A DNA stretch of 64,000 bases from Xylocopa sonorina (taxonomy: Eukaryota; Arthropoda; Insecta; Hymenoptera; Apidae), in contig NW_027490129.1 in assembly GCF_050948175.1 (NCBI RefSeq), positions 1 to 64,000 on the forward strand, written 5' to 3'. Under the pieces are notes generated by a model, which had not been told where the DNA came from, searched no databases, and saw only the letters and a program-made list of their open reading frames with translations. Position 1 is the stretch's first letter. Each line of letters begins with the position of its first letter. The position numbers and the translations under genes are program-made. Below are positions 8,169 to 20,729 of the stretch, piece after piece.

Positions 8169-8950
8169 ATACCTATTATTCACTTCAAAAGAATGTAAAT
8201 GCTACAATTTCTTGCTAGGAAATAGCGTTTGCAGATGTGTACGTATCGAAGTAATAGACATCAAATGCTTCATAAATCGCCATATCTTATCTCATATCTA
8301 TGTTTCATGATAAGATATAATATTCATTGCGAAGTGTCATGTATACCTCGTATTCCTTTCAAAAGAATGTAAATGAACACTTCCTTGCTAGGAAATAGCG
8401 TTTCCACATGTCTACGTATCGAAGCAGTAGAGTTCTAATGCTTCTCAAAACGCGATATCGCATCTCATTTCTATGTTTCATGATAAGATATAATATTCAC
8501 AGTGCAGTGTTATGTATACCTCGTATTTGTTTCAAAAGAATGTAAATGCGACACTTCCTTGCTAGGAAGTAGCGTTTGCAGATATCTACGTATCGAAGCA
8601 ATAGCGTTCTAATGCTTCTTAAATCGCGATATCGCATCTCATTTCTATGTTTCATGACAATATATAATATTCATTGCGAAGTGTCATTTATACCTCGCAT
8701 ACAATTCAAACGAATGTGAATACGACAGTCCCTTGCTGGGAAGTAGTGTTTGCAGATGTCTGCGTATCGAACCAATAGACTTCTAATGCTTCTTAAATCG
8801 CCATATCGCATATCATTTCTGTGTTTCATGATAAGATATAATATTCATTGTGCAGTGTTATGTATATCTCGTCTATACTTCAAATGAATGTGAATGCGAC
8901 AATTCCTTGCTACGAAATAGCGTTTGCAGATGTCTACGTATCGAAGCAAT
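8169..8950. repeat. Satellite block duplicated at 11996-12777
   Basis: This block matches 11996-12777 at an offset of 3827 (22 monomers less one base), with about three differences seen by eye (near 8605, 8688 and 8722). Its left edge is cut by the retroelement end, whereas the copy at 11996 is uninterrupted and so shows the pre-insertion site. Confidence 0.85.
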
Positions 8951-11900
8951 AGAGTTCTAATGCTTCATAAATCGTCATGTCGCTTCTCATTTCTATGTTT
9001 CATGATAATATATAATATTCACTGCGAAGTGTCATGTATACCTCGCATACACTTCAAATGAACATAAATGCGACACTTCCTTGCTAGGAAGTAGCGTTTG
9101 CAGATGTCTACGTATCGAGGCAATAGTGTTCTAATGCTTCTTAAATCGCGATATCGCATCTCATTTCTATGTTTCATGATAAGATATAATATTCATTGTG
9201 CAGTGTTATGTATTCCTCGTATTCACTTGAAAAGACTGTAAATGCGACACTTCCTTGCTAGGAAGTAGCGTTAACAGATGTCTACGTACCGAAGCAATAG
9301 AGTTCTAATGCTTCTTAAATCGTCATATCGCATCTCATTTCTATGTTTCATGATAAGATATAATATTCATTGCGAACTATCATGTATACCACGCATTCCT
9401 TTCAAAAGAATGTAAATGCGACACTTCCTTGCTAGGGAATAGCGTTGGCAGATGTCTACGTATCGAAGCAATAGAGTCCTAATGCTTCTCAAAAAGCGAT
9501 ATCGCATCTCATTCCTGCGTTTCACGATAAGATATAATATTCATTGTGCAGTGTTACGAATACCTCGTATTCACTTCAAAAGAATGTAAATGCGACACTT
9601 CCATGCTTGGAAATAGCGTTTGCCGATGTCTACGTATCGAAGCAATGGTATTCTAATGCTTCTTAAATAGTCATACCGCATCTCATATCTTCGTTTCATG
9701 ATAAGATATAATATTCATTGCGAAGTGTCATTTATACCTCGTTTTCCTTTCAAAAGAATGTAAACGCGACACTACCTTGCATGGAAATAGCGTTGGCAGA
9801 TGTCTACGTACCGAAGAAATAGTGTTCTAATGCTTTTTAAATCGCGATATCGCATCTCATTTCTATGTTTCGTGATAAGATATAATATTCATTGCGAAGG
9901 GTAACGTATACCTCGTATTCCTTTCAAAAGAATGTAAATGCGACACTTCCTTGCTAGGAAAGAGCGTTGGCAGATGTCTACGTATCGAAGCAATAAAGTT
10001 CTAATGCTTCTTAAATCACGATATCGCATCTCATTTCTATGTTTCATGATAAGATATAATATTCATTGTGCAGTGTTATGTATACCTCGTATCCACTTGA
10101 AAAGAATGTAAATGCGACACTTCCTTGCTAGGAAATAGCGTTTGCACATGTCCACGTATCGAAGCAATAGTGTTCTAATGCTTCTTAAATCGCGACATCG
10201 CATCTCATTTCTATGTTCCATGATAAGATATAATATTCATTGTGCAGTGTTATGTATTCCTCGTATTCACTTGAAAAGACTGTAAATGCGACACCTCCTT
10301 GCTAGGAAGTAGCGTTAGCAGATGTCAACGTACCGAAGCAATAGAGTTCTAATGCTTCTTAAATCGTCATATCGCATCTCATTTCTATGTTTCATGATAA
10401 GATATAATATTCATTGCGAACTATCATGTATACCACGCATTCCTTTCAAAAGAATGTAAATGCGACACTTCCTTGCCAGGAAATATCGTTGGCAGATGTC
10501 TACGTATCGAAGCAATAGGGTTCTAATGCTTCTTAAATCGCGATATCGCATCTGATTCCTATGTTTCATGATAAGATATAATATTCATTGTGGAGTGTTA
10601 TGTATACCTCGTATTCACTTCAAAAGAATGTAAACGTGACACTTCCTTGCCAGGAAATAGCGTTTGCAGATGTCTACGTATCATAGCATTAGAGTTCTAA
10701 TGCTTCTCAAAACCCGATATCGCTACTCATTACTATGTTTCATGATAATATACGATACTCATTGTGGAGTGTTATGTTTACCTCGTATTCACTTCAAAAG
10801 AATGTAAATGCGACACTTCCTTGCTAGGAAATAGCGTTTGCAGATGTCTACGTATGGAAGCAATAGAGTTCTAATGCTTCTTAAATCGTCATATCGCATC
10901 TCATTCCTATGTTTCATGATAAGATTTAATATTCATTGCGAAGTGTCACGTATACCTCGTATTCCTTTCAGAAGAATGTAAATGCGACACTTCCTTGCTA
11001 GGAAGTAGCGTTTGCAGATGTCTACGTATCGAAGCAATAGTGTACTAATTCTTCTTAAATCGCGATATCGCATCTCATTTCTATGTTTCATGATATGATA
11101 TAATATTCATTGCGAAGTGTCATGTATACCTCGTATTCCTCTCAAAAGAATGTAAATGCGACACTTCCTTGCTAGGAAATAGCGTTTCCAGATGTCTACC
11201 TATCGAAGCAGTAGAGTTCTGATGCTTCTTAAATCGCCATATCGCATCTCATTTCTATGTTTCATGATAAGATATAATATTCATTGTGGAGTGTTATGTT
11301 TATCTCATCTATACTTCAAATGAATGTAAATGCGACACTTCCTTGCTAGGAAATAGCGTTTGCAGATGTCTGCGTATCGGGGCGGTAGAGTTCTAATGCT
11401 TCTCAAAACGCGATATCGCATCTCATTTCTATGTTTCATGACAATATATAATATTCGTTGCGAAGGGTCATGTATACCTCGCATACACTTAAAATGAATG
11501 TAAATGCGACACTTCCTTGCTAGGAAATAGCGTTTGCAGATGTCTACGTATCGAAGCAATAGATTTCTAAAGCTCGCTAATACGCGATATCGCATCTCAT
11601 ATCTATGTTTCATGATAATATATAATATTCATTGCGAAGTTTCATGTATTCCTCGCATACAATTCAAACGAATGTGAATGCGACAGTTCCTTGCTGGGAA
11701 GTAGTGTTTGCAGATGTCTACGTATCGAAGCAATAGAGTTCTAATTCTTCTTAAATCGTCATATCGCATCTCATTCCTATGTTTCATGATAAGATATAAC
11801 ATTCATTGCGAAGTGTCACGTATACCTCGTATTCCTTTCAAAAGAATGTAAATGCGACACTTCCTTGCTAGGAAGTGGCGTTTGCAGATGTCTACGTATC

Positions 11901-11995
11901 GAAGCAATTGTGTTCTAATTCTTCTTAAATCGCGATATCGCATCTCATTTCTATGTTTCATGATATGATATAATATTCATTGTGCAGTGTTATGT

Positions 11996-12777
11996 ATACC
12001 TATTATTCACTTCAAAAGAATGTAAATGCTACAATTTCTTGCTAGGAAATAGCGTTTGCAGATGTGTACGTATCGAAGTAATAGACATCAAATGCTTCAT
12101 AAATCGCCATATCTTATCTCATATCTATGTTTCATGATAAGATATAATATTCATTGCGAAGTGTCATGTATACCTCGTATTCCTTTCAAAAGAATGTAAA
12201 TGAACACTTCCTTGCTAGGAAATAGCGTTTCCACATGTCTACGTATCGAAGCAGTAGAGTTCTAATGCTTCTCAAAACGCGATATCGCATCTCATTTCTA
12301 TGTTTCATGATAAGATATAATATTCACAGTGCAGTGTTATGTATACCTCGTATTTGTTTCAAAAGAATGTAAATGCGACACTTCCTTGCTAGGAAGTAGC
12401 GTTTGCAGATATCTACGTATCGAAGCAATAGTGTTCTAATGCTTCTTAAATCGCGATATCGCATCTCATTTCTATGTTTCATGACAATATATAATATTCA
12501 TTGCGAAGTGTCATGTATACCTCGCATACAATTCAAACGAATGTGAATGCGACAGTCCCTTGCTGGGAAGTAGTGTTTGCAGATGTCTGCGTATCGAACC
12601 AATAGACTTCTAATGCTTCTTAAATCGCCATATCGCATATCATTTCTGTGTTTCATGATAAGATATAATATTCATTGTGCAGTGTTATGTATATCTCGTC
12701 TATACTTCAAATGAATGTGAATGCGACAATTCCTTGCTACGAAATAGCGTTTGCAGATGTCTACGTATCGAAGCAAT
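11996..12777. repeat. Uninterrupted paralogue of the retroelement flank
   Basis: The copy runs without break through GTTATGT/ATACC at 11995/11996. At the paralogous point (8168/8169) the retroelement LTR ends. It carries the same rare variants as 8169-8950, for example ATACCTATTATTC in place of the usual ATACCTCGTATTC. Confidence 0.85.
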
Positions 12778-12780
12778 AGG

Positions 12781-13072
12781 GATCTAATGCTTCTTAAATC
12801 GCCATATCGCTTCTCATTTCTATGTTTCATGACAATATACAATATTCACTGCGAAGTGTCATGTATACCTCGCATACACTTCAAATGAATGTAAATGCGA
12901 CACTTCCTTGATAGGAAGTAGCGTTGGCAGATGTCTCCGTATCGAGGCAATAGACATCTAGTGCTTCATAAATCGCCATATCGCATCTCATTTCTATGTT
13001 TCATGATAAGATATAATATTCATTGCGAAGTGATATGTATACCTAGTATTCACTTCAAAAGAATGTAAATGC
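12781..13072. repeat. Satellite block repeated at 13651-13942
   Basis: The two blocks are 870 bp apart, exactly five monomers. They share rare variants such as CTTGATAGGAAG, GACATCTAGTGC and GATATGTATACCTAG, with only a few differences. Confidence 0.8.
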
Positions 13073-14295
13073 CACACTTCCTCGCTAGGAAATAGCGTTT
13101 GCAGATGTCTACGTATCGAAGCAATTGGGATCTAATGCTTCTTAAATCGCCATATCGCTTCTCATTTCTATGTTTCATGATAATATATAATATTCACTGT
13201 GATGTGTCATGTATACATCGCATACACTTCAAATGAATGTAAATGCGACACTTCCTTGCTAGGAAATAGCGTTTGCAGATGTCTTCGTATCGAAGCAATA
13301 GAGTTCTAATGCTTCTTAAATCGCCATATCGCTACTCATTACTATGTTTCATGATAACATATAATATTCATTGTGGAGTGTTATGTATACCTCGTATTCA
13401 CTTCAAAAGAATGTAAATGCGACACTTCCTTGCTAGGAAATAGCGTTTGCAGATGTCTAGGTATCGAAGCAATGGATTTCTAAAGCTTGCTAGTGCGCGA
13501 TATCGCATCTCATACCTGTGTTCCATGATAATATATAATATTCATTGTGGAGTGTTATGTATACCTCGTATTCACTACAAAAGAATGTGAATGCGACAGT
13601 TCCTTACTAGGAACTAGTGTTTGCAGATGTCTACGTATGGAGGCAATTGGGATCAAATGCTTCTTAAATCGCCATATCGCTTCTCATTTCTATGTTTCAT
13701 GACAATATACAATATTCACTGCGAAGTGTCATGTATACCTCGCAAACACTTCAAATGAATGTAAATGCGACACTTCCTTGATAGGAAGTAGCGTTGGCAG
13801 ATGTCTACGTATCGAAGCAATAGACATCTAGTGCTTCATAAATCGCCATATCGCATCTCATTTCTATGTTTCATGATAAGATATAATATTCATTGCGAAG
13901 TGATATGTATACCTAGTATTCACTTCAAAAGAATGTAAATGCGACACTTCCTTGCTGGGAAGTAGCGTTTGCAGATGTCTTCGTATCGAATCAATAGAAT
14001 TTTAGTGCTTCTTAAATCGCCATATCGCATATCATTTCTGTGTTTCATGATACGATATAATATTCATTGTGCAGTGTTATGTATATCTCGTCTATACTTC
14101 AAATGAATGTGAATGCGACAATTCCTTGCTACGAAATAGCGTTTGCAGATGTCTACGTATCGAAGCAATAGTGTTCTAATGCCTCTTAAATCGTCATATA
14201 GCATCTTATATCTACGTTTCCTGGTAAGATCGAATATTCATTGCGAAGTGTCATGTGTACCTCGCATACACTTCAAATGAATGTGAATGCGACAG

Positions 14296-17065
14296 TTCCT
14301 TGCTAGAAAGTAGCGTTTGCACATGTCTTCGTATCGAACCAATAGACTTCTAATGCTTCTTAAATCGCCATATCGCATCTCGTTTCTATGATTCATGATA
14401 GGATATAATATCCGTTGTGCAGTGTTATGTATATCTCGTCTATACTTCAAATGAATGTAAATGCGACACTTCCTTGCTAGGAAATTGCGTTTGCAGATGT
14501 CTACGTATCGTGGCATTAGAGTTCTAATGCTTCTCAAAACGCGATATCGCTTCTCATTTCTATGTTTCATGATAATATATAATTTTCATTGCGATGTGTC
14601 ATGTATACATCGCATATACTTCAAATGGATGTAAATGCGACACTTCCTTGCTAGGAAATAGCGTTTGCAGATGTCTACGTATCGAAGCAATAGGGTTCTA
14701 ATGCTTCTTAAATCGTCATATCGCATCTTATATCTACGTTTCCTGATAATATATAATATTCACTGCGAAGTGTCTTGTATACCTCGGATTCGTTTCATAA
14801 GAATGTAAATGCGACACTTCCTTGCTAGGAAGTAGCGTTTGCAGATGTCTACGTATCGAAGCAATAGTGTTCTAACGCTTCTTAAATCGTCATATCGCAT
14901 CTTATATCTACGTTTCCTGATAATATATAATATTCACTGCGAAGTGTCTTGTATACCTCCTATTCCTTTCAAAAGAATGTAAATGCGACACTTCATTGCT
15001 AGGAAGTAGCGTTTGCAGATGTCTACGTATCGAAGCAATTGGGATCAAATGCTTCTTAAACCGCCATATCGCTTCTCATTTCTATGTTTCATGATAATAT
15101 ATAATTTTCACTGCGGAGTGTCATGTATACATCGCATATACTTCAAATGAATGTAAATGCGACACTTCCTTGCTTGGAAATACCGTTTGCAGATTTCTAC
15201 GTATCAAAGCAATAAGGATCTAATGCTTCTTAATTCGCCATATCGTTTCTCATACCTATATTTCATGACAATATATAATATTCACTGCGAAGTGTCATGT
15301 GTACCTCGCATACACTTCAAATGAATGTAAATGCGACACTTCCTTGCTAGTAAATAGCGTTTGCAGATGTCTACGTTTCGTGGCATTAGAGTTCTAATGC
15401 TTTTCAAAACGCGATATCGCTTCTCATTACTATGTTTCATGATAATATGTAATATTCATTGTGGAGTGTTATTTATACCTCGTATTCACTTCAAAAGAAT
15501 GTAAATGCGACACTTCCTTGCTTGGAAATAGCGTTTGCAGATGTCTACGTATCGAAGCAATAGAGTTCTAATGCTTCTTAAATCGCCATATCGCATCTCA
15601 TTTCTATGTTTCATGATAAGATATAATATTCCTAGCGAAGTGCCATGTATACCTCGCATACACTTCAATTGAATCTACATGCGACACTTCCTTCCTAGGA
15701 AATAGCGCATGCAAATGTCTGCGTATCGAAGCAATAGAGTTCTAATGCTTCTTAAATCGCCATATAACATCTCATTTTTATGTTTCATGATAAGATATAA
15801 TTTTCATTGTGGAGTGTTATGTATACCTCGTATTCACTTCAAAAGAATGTAAACGTGACACTTCCTTGCCAAGAAATAGCGTTTGCAGATGTCTACGTAT
15901 CGTAGCATCAGAGTTCTACTGCTTCTCAGAACGCGATATCGCTACTCATTACCATGTTTCATGATCATATATAATATTCATTGTGGAGTGTCATGTATAC
16001 CTCGCATACACTTAAAATGAATGTAAATGCGACACTTCCTTCCTAGGAAATAGCGTTTGCAGATGTCTACGTATCGAAGCAATAGATTTCTAATGCTTCT
16101 CAAAACGCGATATCGCTACGCATTACCATGTTTCATGATAATATATAATATTCATTGTGGAGTGTTATGTATACCTCGTATTCACTTCAAAAGAATGTAA
16201 ATGCGACACTTCCTTGCTAGGAAATAGCGTTTGCAGATGTCTACGTATCGAAGCAATAGAATTCTAATGCTTCTTTAAACCGTCATATCGCAACCCCAAA
16301 TCTACGTTTCCTGATAAGATATAATATTCATTGCGAAGTGTCATGTATACCTCGTATTCTTTTCAAAAGAATGTAAATGCGACACTTCCTTGCTAGGAAG
16401 GAGCGTTTGCAGATGTCTACGTATCGAAGCCATAGGGTTCTAATGCTTCTTAAATCGCCATATTACATCTCATTTCTATGTTTCATGATAAGATATAATA
16501 TTTATTGTGGAGTGTTATGTATACCTCGTATTCACTTCAAAATAATGCAAACGCGACACTTCCTTGCAAGGAAATAGCGTTTGCGAATGTCTACGTATCG
16601 AAGTAATAGATATCTAATGCTTCTCAAATCGTCATATCGCATCTCATTTCTATGTTTCATGATAAGATATAATATTCACTGTGCAGTGTTATGTATACCT
16701 CGTATTCACTTCAAAAGAATGTAAATGCGACACTTCCTGTCTTGGAAATAGCGTTTGCAGATGTCTGCGTATCGAAGCAATGGAGTATTAAAACTTGCTA
16801 ATTCGCGATATCGCATCTCAATTCTATGTTTCATGATAAGATACAATATTGATTGTGGAGTGTTAGGTACACCTCGCTTTCACTTCTAAAGAATGTAAAC
16901 GCGACACTTCCTTGCCAGGAAATTGCGTTTGCAGATGTCTACGTATCGTAGCATTAGAGTTCTAATGCTTCTCAAAACGCGAAATCGCTACTCATTGCCA
17001 TGTTTCATGATAATATATAATATTCATTGCGAAGTGGCATGTATACCTCGTATTCACTTCAAACG
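14296..17065. repeat. Large satellite block, partner of 20730-24530
   Basis: Segments of this block recur to the right in the same order at offsets 6433 (near 14301), 6085 (near 14826), 6955 (near 15511), 7129 (16271-16624) and 7477 (16731-17060). Several offset changes are exact or near multiples of 174, so the copies differ by gain or loss of whole monomers. Shared rare variants include CCGTCATATCGCAACCCC and CTTCCTGTC. Confidence 0.8.
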
Positions 17066-19415
17066 AATGTAAATGCGGCACTTCCTTGCTAGGAAATAGC
17101 GTAAGCAGATGTCTACGTATCGTAGCAAGAGAGTTCTAATGCTTCTTAAAACGCGATATCGCATCTCATTTCTATGTTTCATAATAAGATATAATATTCA
17201 ATGCGAAGTGTCATGTATACCTCGTATTCACTTCAGAGGAATGTAAATGTGACACTTCCATGCTAGGATATAGCGTTTGCGCATGTCTACGTATCGTACC
17301 AATAAATTTCTAATGCATCTTAAAACGCGATATCGCATCTCACTTCAATGTTTCATGATGAGATATAATATTCATTGCGAAGTGCCATGTATGCCACGCA
17401 TACACATCAATTGAATGTACATGCGACACTTCCTTGCTAGGAAATAGAGTTTGCAGACGTCTACGTATCGAAGCAATAGAATTCTAGTGCTTCTTAAATC
17501 GCCATATTACATCTCATTCCTATGTTATATGATAAGATATAATATACATTGTGGAGTGTTATGTATACCCCGTATTCACTTCAAAAGAATGTAAATGCGA
17601 CACTTCCTTGCTAGAAAGTAGCGTTTGCAGATGTCTTCGTATCGAAGCAATAGATTTCAAAAGCTTGCTAATTCGCTATATCGCATCTCATATCTATGTT
17701 TCATGATAACATATAATATTCATTGCGAATTGTCATGTATACCTCGCATACACTTCAAATGAATGTGAATGCGACAGTTCCATGCTAGGAAATAGTGTTT
17801 GCAGATATCTGCGTATCGAAGCAATACAGTTCTAAAGCTTCATAAATCGCGATATCGCTCCTCATTTCTATGTCTCATGATAGGATATAATATTCATTGC
17901 GATGAGTCATGTATACCTCGCATACAGTTGAACTGAATGTAAATGCGACACATCCTTGCTAGGAAATAGCGTTGGCAGATGTCTACCAATCGAAGCAATA
18001 GGGTTCTAATGCTTCTTAAATCGCCATATCGCATCTCATTTCTATGTCTCATGATAAGATATAATATTCATTGTGCAGTATTATGTATACCTCGTATTCA
18101 CATCAACTGAATGTAAATGCGACACTTCCTTGCTAGGAAATATCGTCTGCAGATGTCTACGTATCGTAGCAATAGGGTTCTAATGCATCTTAATACGCGA
18201 TATCGCATCTCATTTCAACGCTCATGATAAGATATAATATTCATTGCGAAGTGATATATATTCCTCGTCTACACTTCAAATGAATGTAAATGCGACTTTT
18301 CCATGCTAGGAAATAGCGTTTGCAGATGTCTACGTATCGTATGAATAGAGTTCCAATGCTTCTTAAAACGCGATATCGCATCTCATTTCTGTCTTTCATG
18401 ATAAGATGTAATATTCGTTGCGAAGTGTTACGTATTCGTCGCCTACACTTCAAATGAATGTAAGTGCAACACTTCCTTGCTAGGATATAGCTGGTCCAGT
18501 TGTCGATGTATCGAAACAATAGGGTTCTAATGCTTCTTAAATCGAGATATCGCATCTCATTTCTAAGTTTCAAGATAAGATGTAATATTCATTGCGAAGT
18601 GTTACGTAATCCTCGTCTACACTTCAAATGAATGTAAATGCAACACTTCCTTGCTAGGAAATGGCTGGTCCAGATGTCGATGTATCGAAACAATAGAGTT
18701 CTAATGCTTCTTAAAACGGGATATCGCATCCCATTTCTGTGTTTCATGATTTCGTATAATATTCATTGCGAAGTGTTATGTATCCCTGGTCTACGCTTCA
18801 AATTAATTCACGACACTTTCTTTCTAGGAAATAGAGTTGGAAGATGTCTACGTATCGAAGCAATAGAGTTCTAATTCTTCTCAAAACGCGATATCGTTTT
18901 TCATTTCTATGTTTCATGGTAATATATAATATTCATTGCTTAGTGTCATGTACACCTCGCATACACTTCAAATGAATTAAATGCTACACTTCCTTCCTGT
19001 GAAATAGCGTTTGCAGATGTCTACGTATCTTAGCATTAGAGTTCTAATGCTTCTTAAAACGCGATATCGCTACTCATTACTATGTTTCATGATAATATAT
19101 AATATTCACTGCTTAGTGTCACGTCTACCTCGCATACGCTTCAAATGAATGTAAATGCGACACTTCCTTGCTAGTAAATTGCGTTTGCAGATGACTACGT
19201 ATCGAAGCAATAGAGTTCTAATGCTTCTTATATGGCGATATCGCATCTCATTTCTATGTTTCATGATAAGATATAATATTCATTGTGCAGTGTTATGTTT
19301 ACCTCGTATTCACCTCAAAAGAGTGTAAATGCGACACTTCCTTGCTAGGAAATAGCATTTGCAGATGTATATGTATCGAAGCAATAGAGTTCCAATCCTT
19401 TTTAAATCGTCATAT

Positions 19416-20210
19416 CGCATCTCATTTCTATGTTTCATGATAAGATATAATATTCATTGCGAAGTGTCATGTATACCTCGTATTCCTTTCAAAAGAATGT
19501 AAATGCGACACTTCCTTGCTAGGAAGTAGCGCTTGCAGATGTTTACGTTTCGAAGCAATAGGGATCTAATGCTTCTTAAACCGCCTTATCGCTTCTCATT
19601 TCTATGTTTCATGATAAGATATAATATTCATAGTGCAGTGTTATGTATACCTCGTATTCACTTGAAAAGAATGTAAATGCGACACTTCCTTCCTTGGAAG
19701 TAGCGTTTGCAGATGTATATGTATCGAAGCAATAGTGTTCCAATGCATCTTAAATCGTCATATCGCACCTCATTTCTATGTTTCATGATAAGATATAATA
19801 TTCATTGCGAAGTGTCATGTATACCTCGCATACACTTAAAATGAATGTAAGTGCGACTCTTCCTTGCTAGGATATAGCGTTTGCAGATGCCTACGTATCG
19901 AAACAATAGATTTATAATGCATGCAAATTCGCGTTATCGCATCTCATATCTATGTTTCATGATAATATATAATATTCATTGCGATGTGTCATATATACCT
20001 CGCATACACTTCAAATGAATGTGAATGCGGCATTTCCTTGCTAGGAAATAGTGTTTGCAGATGTCTACGTATCGAAGCAATAGTTTTCTAATGTTTCTTA
20101 AATTGTCATATCGCATCTCATATCTACGTTTCCTGATAAGATATAATATTCATTGCGAAGTGCCATGTATACCTCGTATTCCTTTCAAAAGAGTGTAAAT
20201 GCGACACTTC
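19416..20210. repeat. Satellite block repeated at 24636-25430
   Basis: The offset is 5220 bp, exactly 30 monomers. About 0.8 kb matches with roughly three differences seen (near 19876, 20104 and 20192). A shared marker is GCGCTTGCAGATGTTTACG. Confidence 0.85.
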
Positions 20211-20729
20211 CTTGCTAGGAAGTAGCGTTTGCAGATGTCTACGTATAGTAGCATTAGAGTTCTAATGCTTCTTAAATCGCGATATCGCATCTCTTATCTA
20301 TGTTTCATGATAATATATAATATTCACTGCGAAGTGTCATGTATACCTCGCATACACTTCAAATGAATGTGAATGCGACAGTTCCTTGCTAGGAAATAGT
20401 GTTTGCACATATCTAGTATCGAAGCAATATAGTCCTAAAACTTCTTAAATCGCGATATCGCATCTCATTTCTATGTTTCATGATAAGATATAATATTCAT
20501 TCTGCAGTGTTATGAATACCTCGTATTCACTTCAAAAGAAAGTAAATGCAACACTTCCTTGCTTGGAAATAGCGTTTGCAGGTGTCTACGTATCGAAGCA
20601 ATAGAGTTCTAATGCTTCTTAAATCGTCGTACCGGATCTCATTTCTATGTTTCATGATAAGATATAATATTCATTGCGAACTGTCATGTATTCCTCATAT
20701 TCCTTTCAAAAGAATGTAAATGCGACACT

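Noticed and set aside
16377..16577. 66-codon + strand frame, repeated exactly at 23506-23706
   Set aside because: The identity comes from the satellite block duplication; the frame is open because GGAAATAG became GGAAGGAG in one monomer. Not a gene family.
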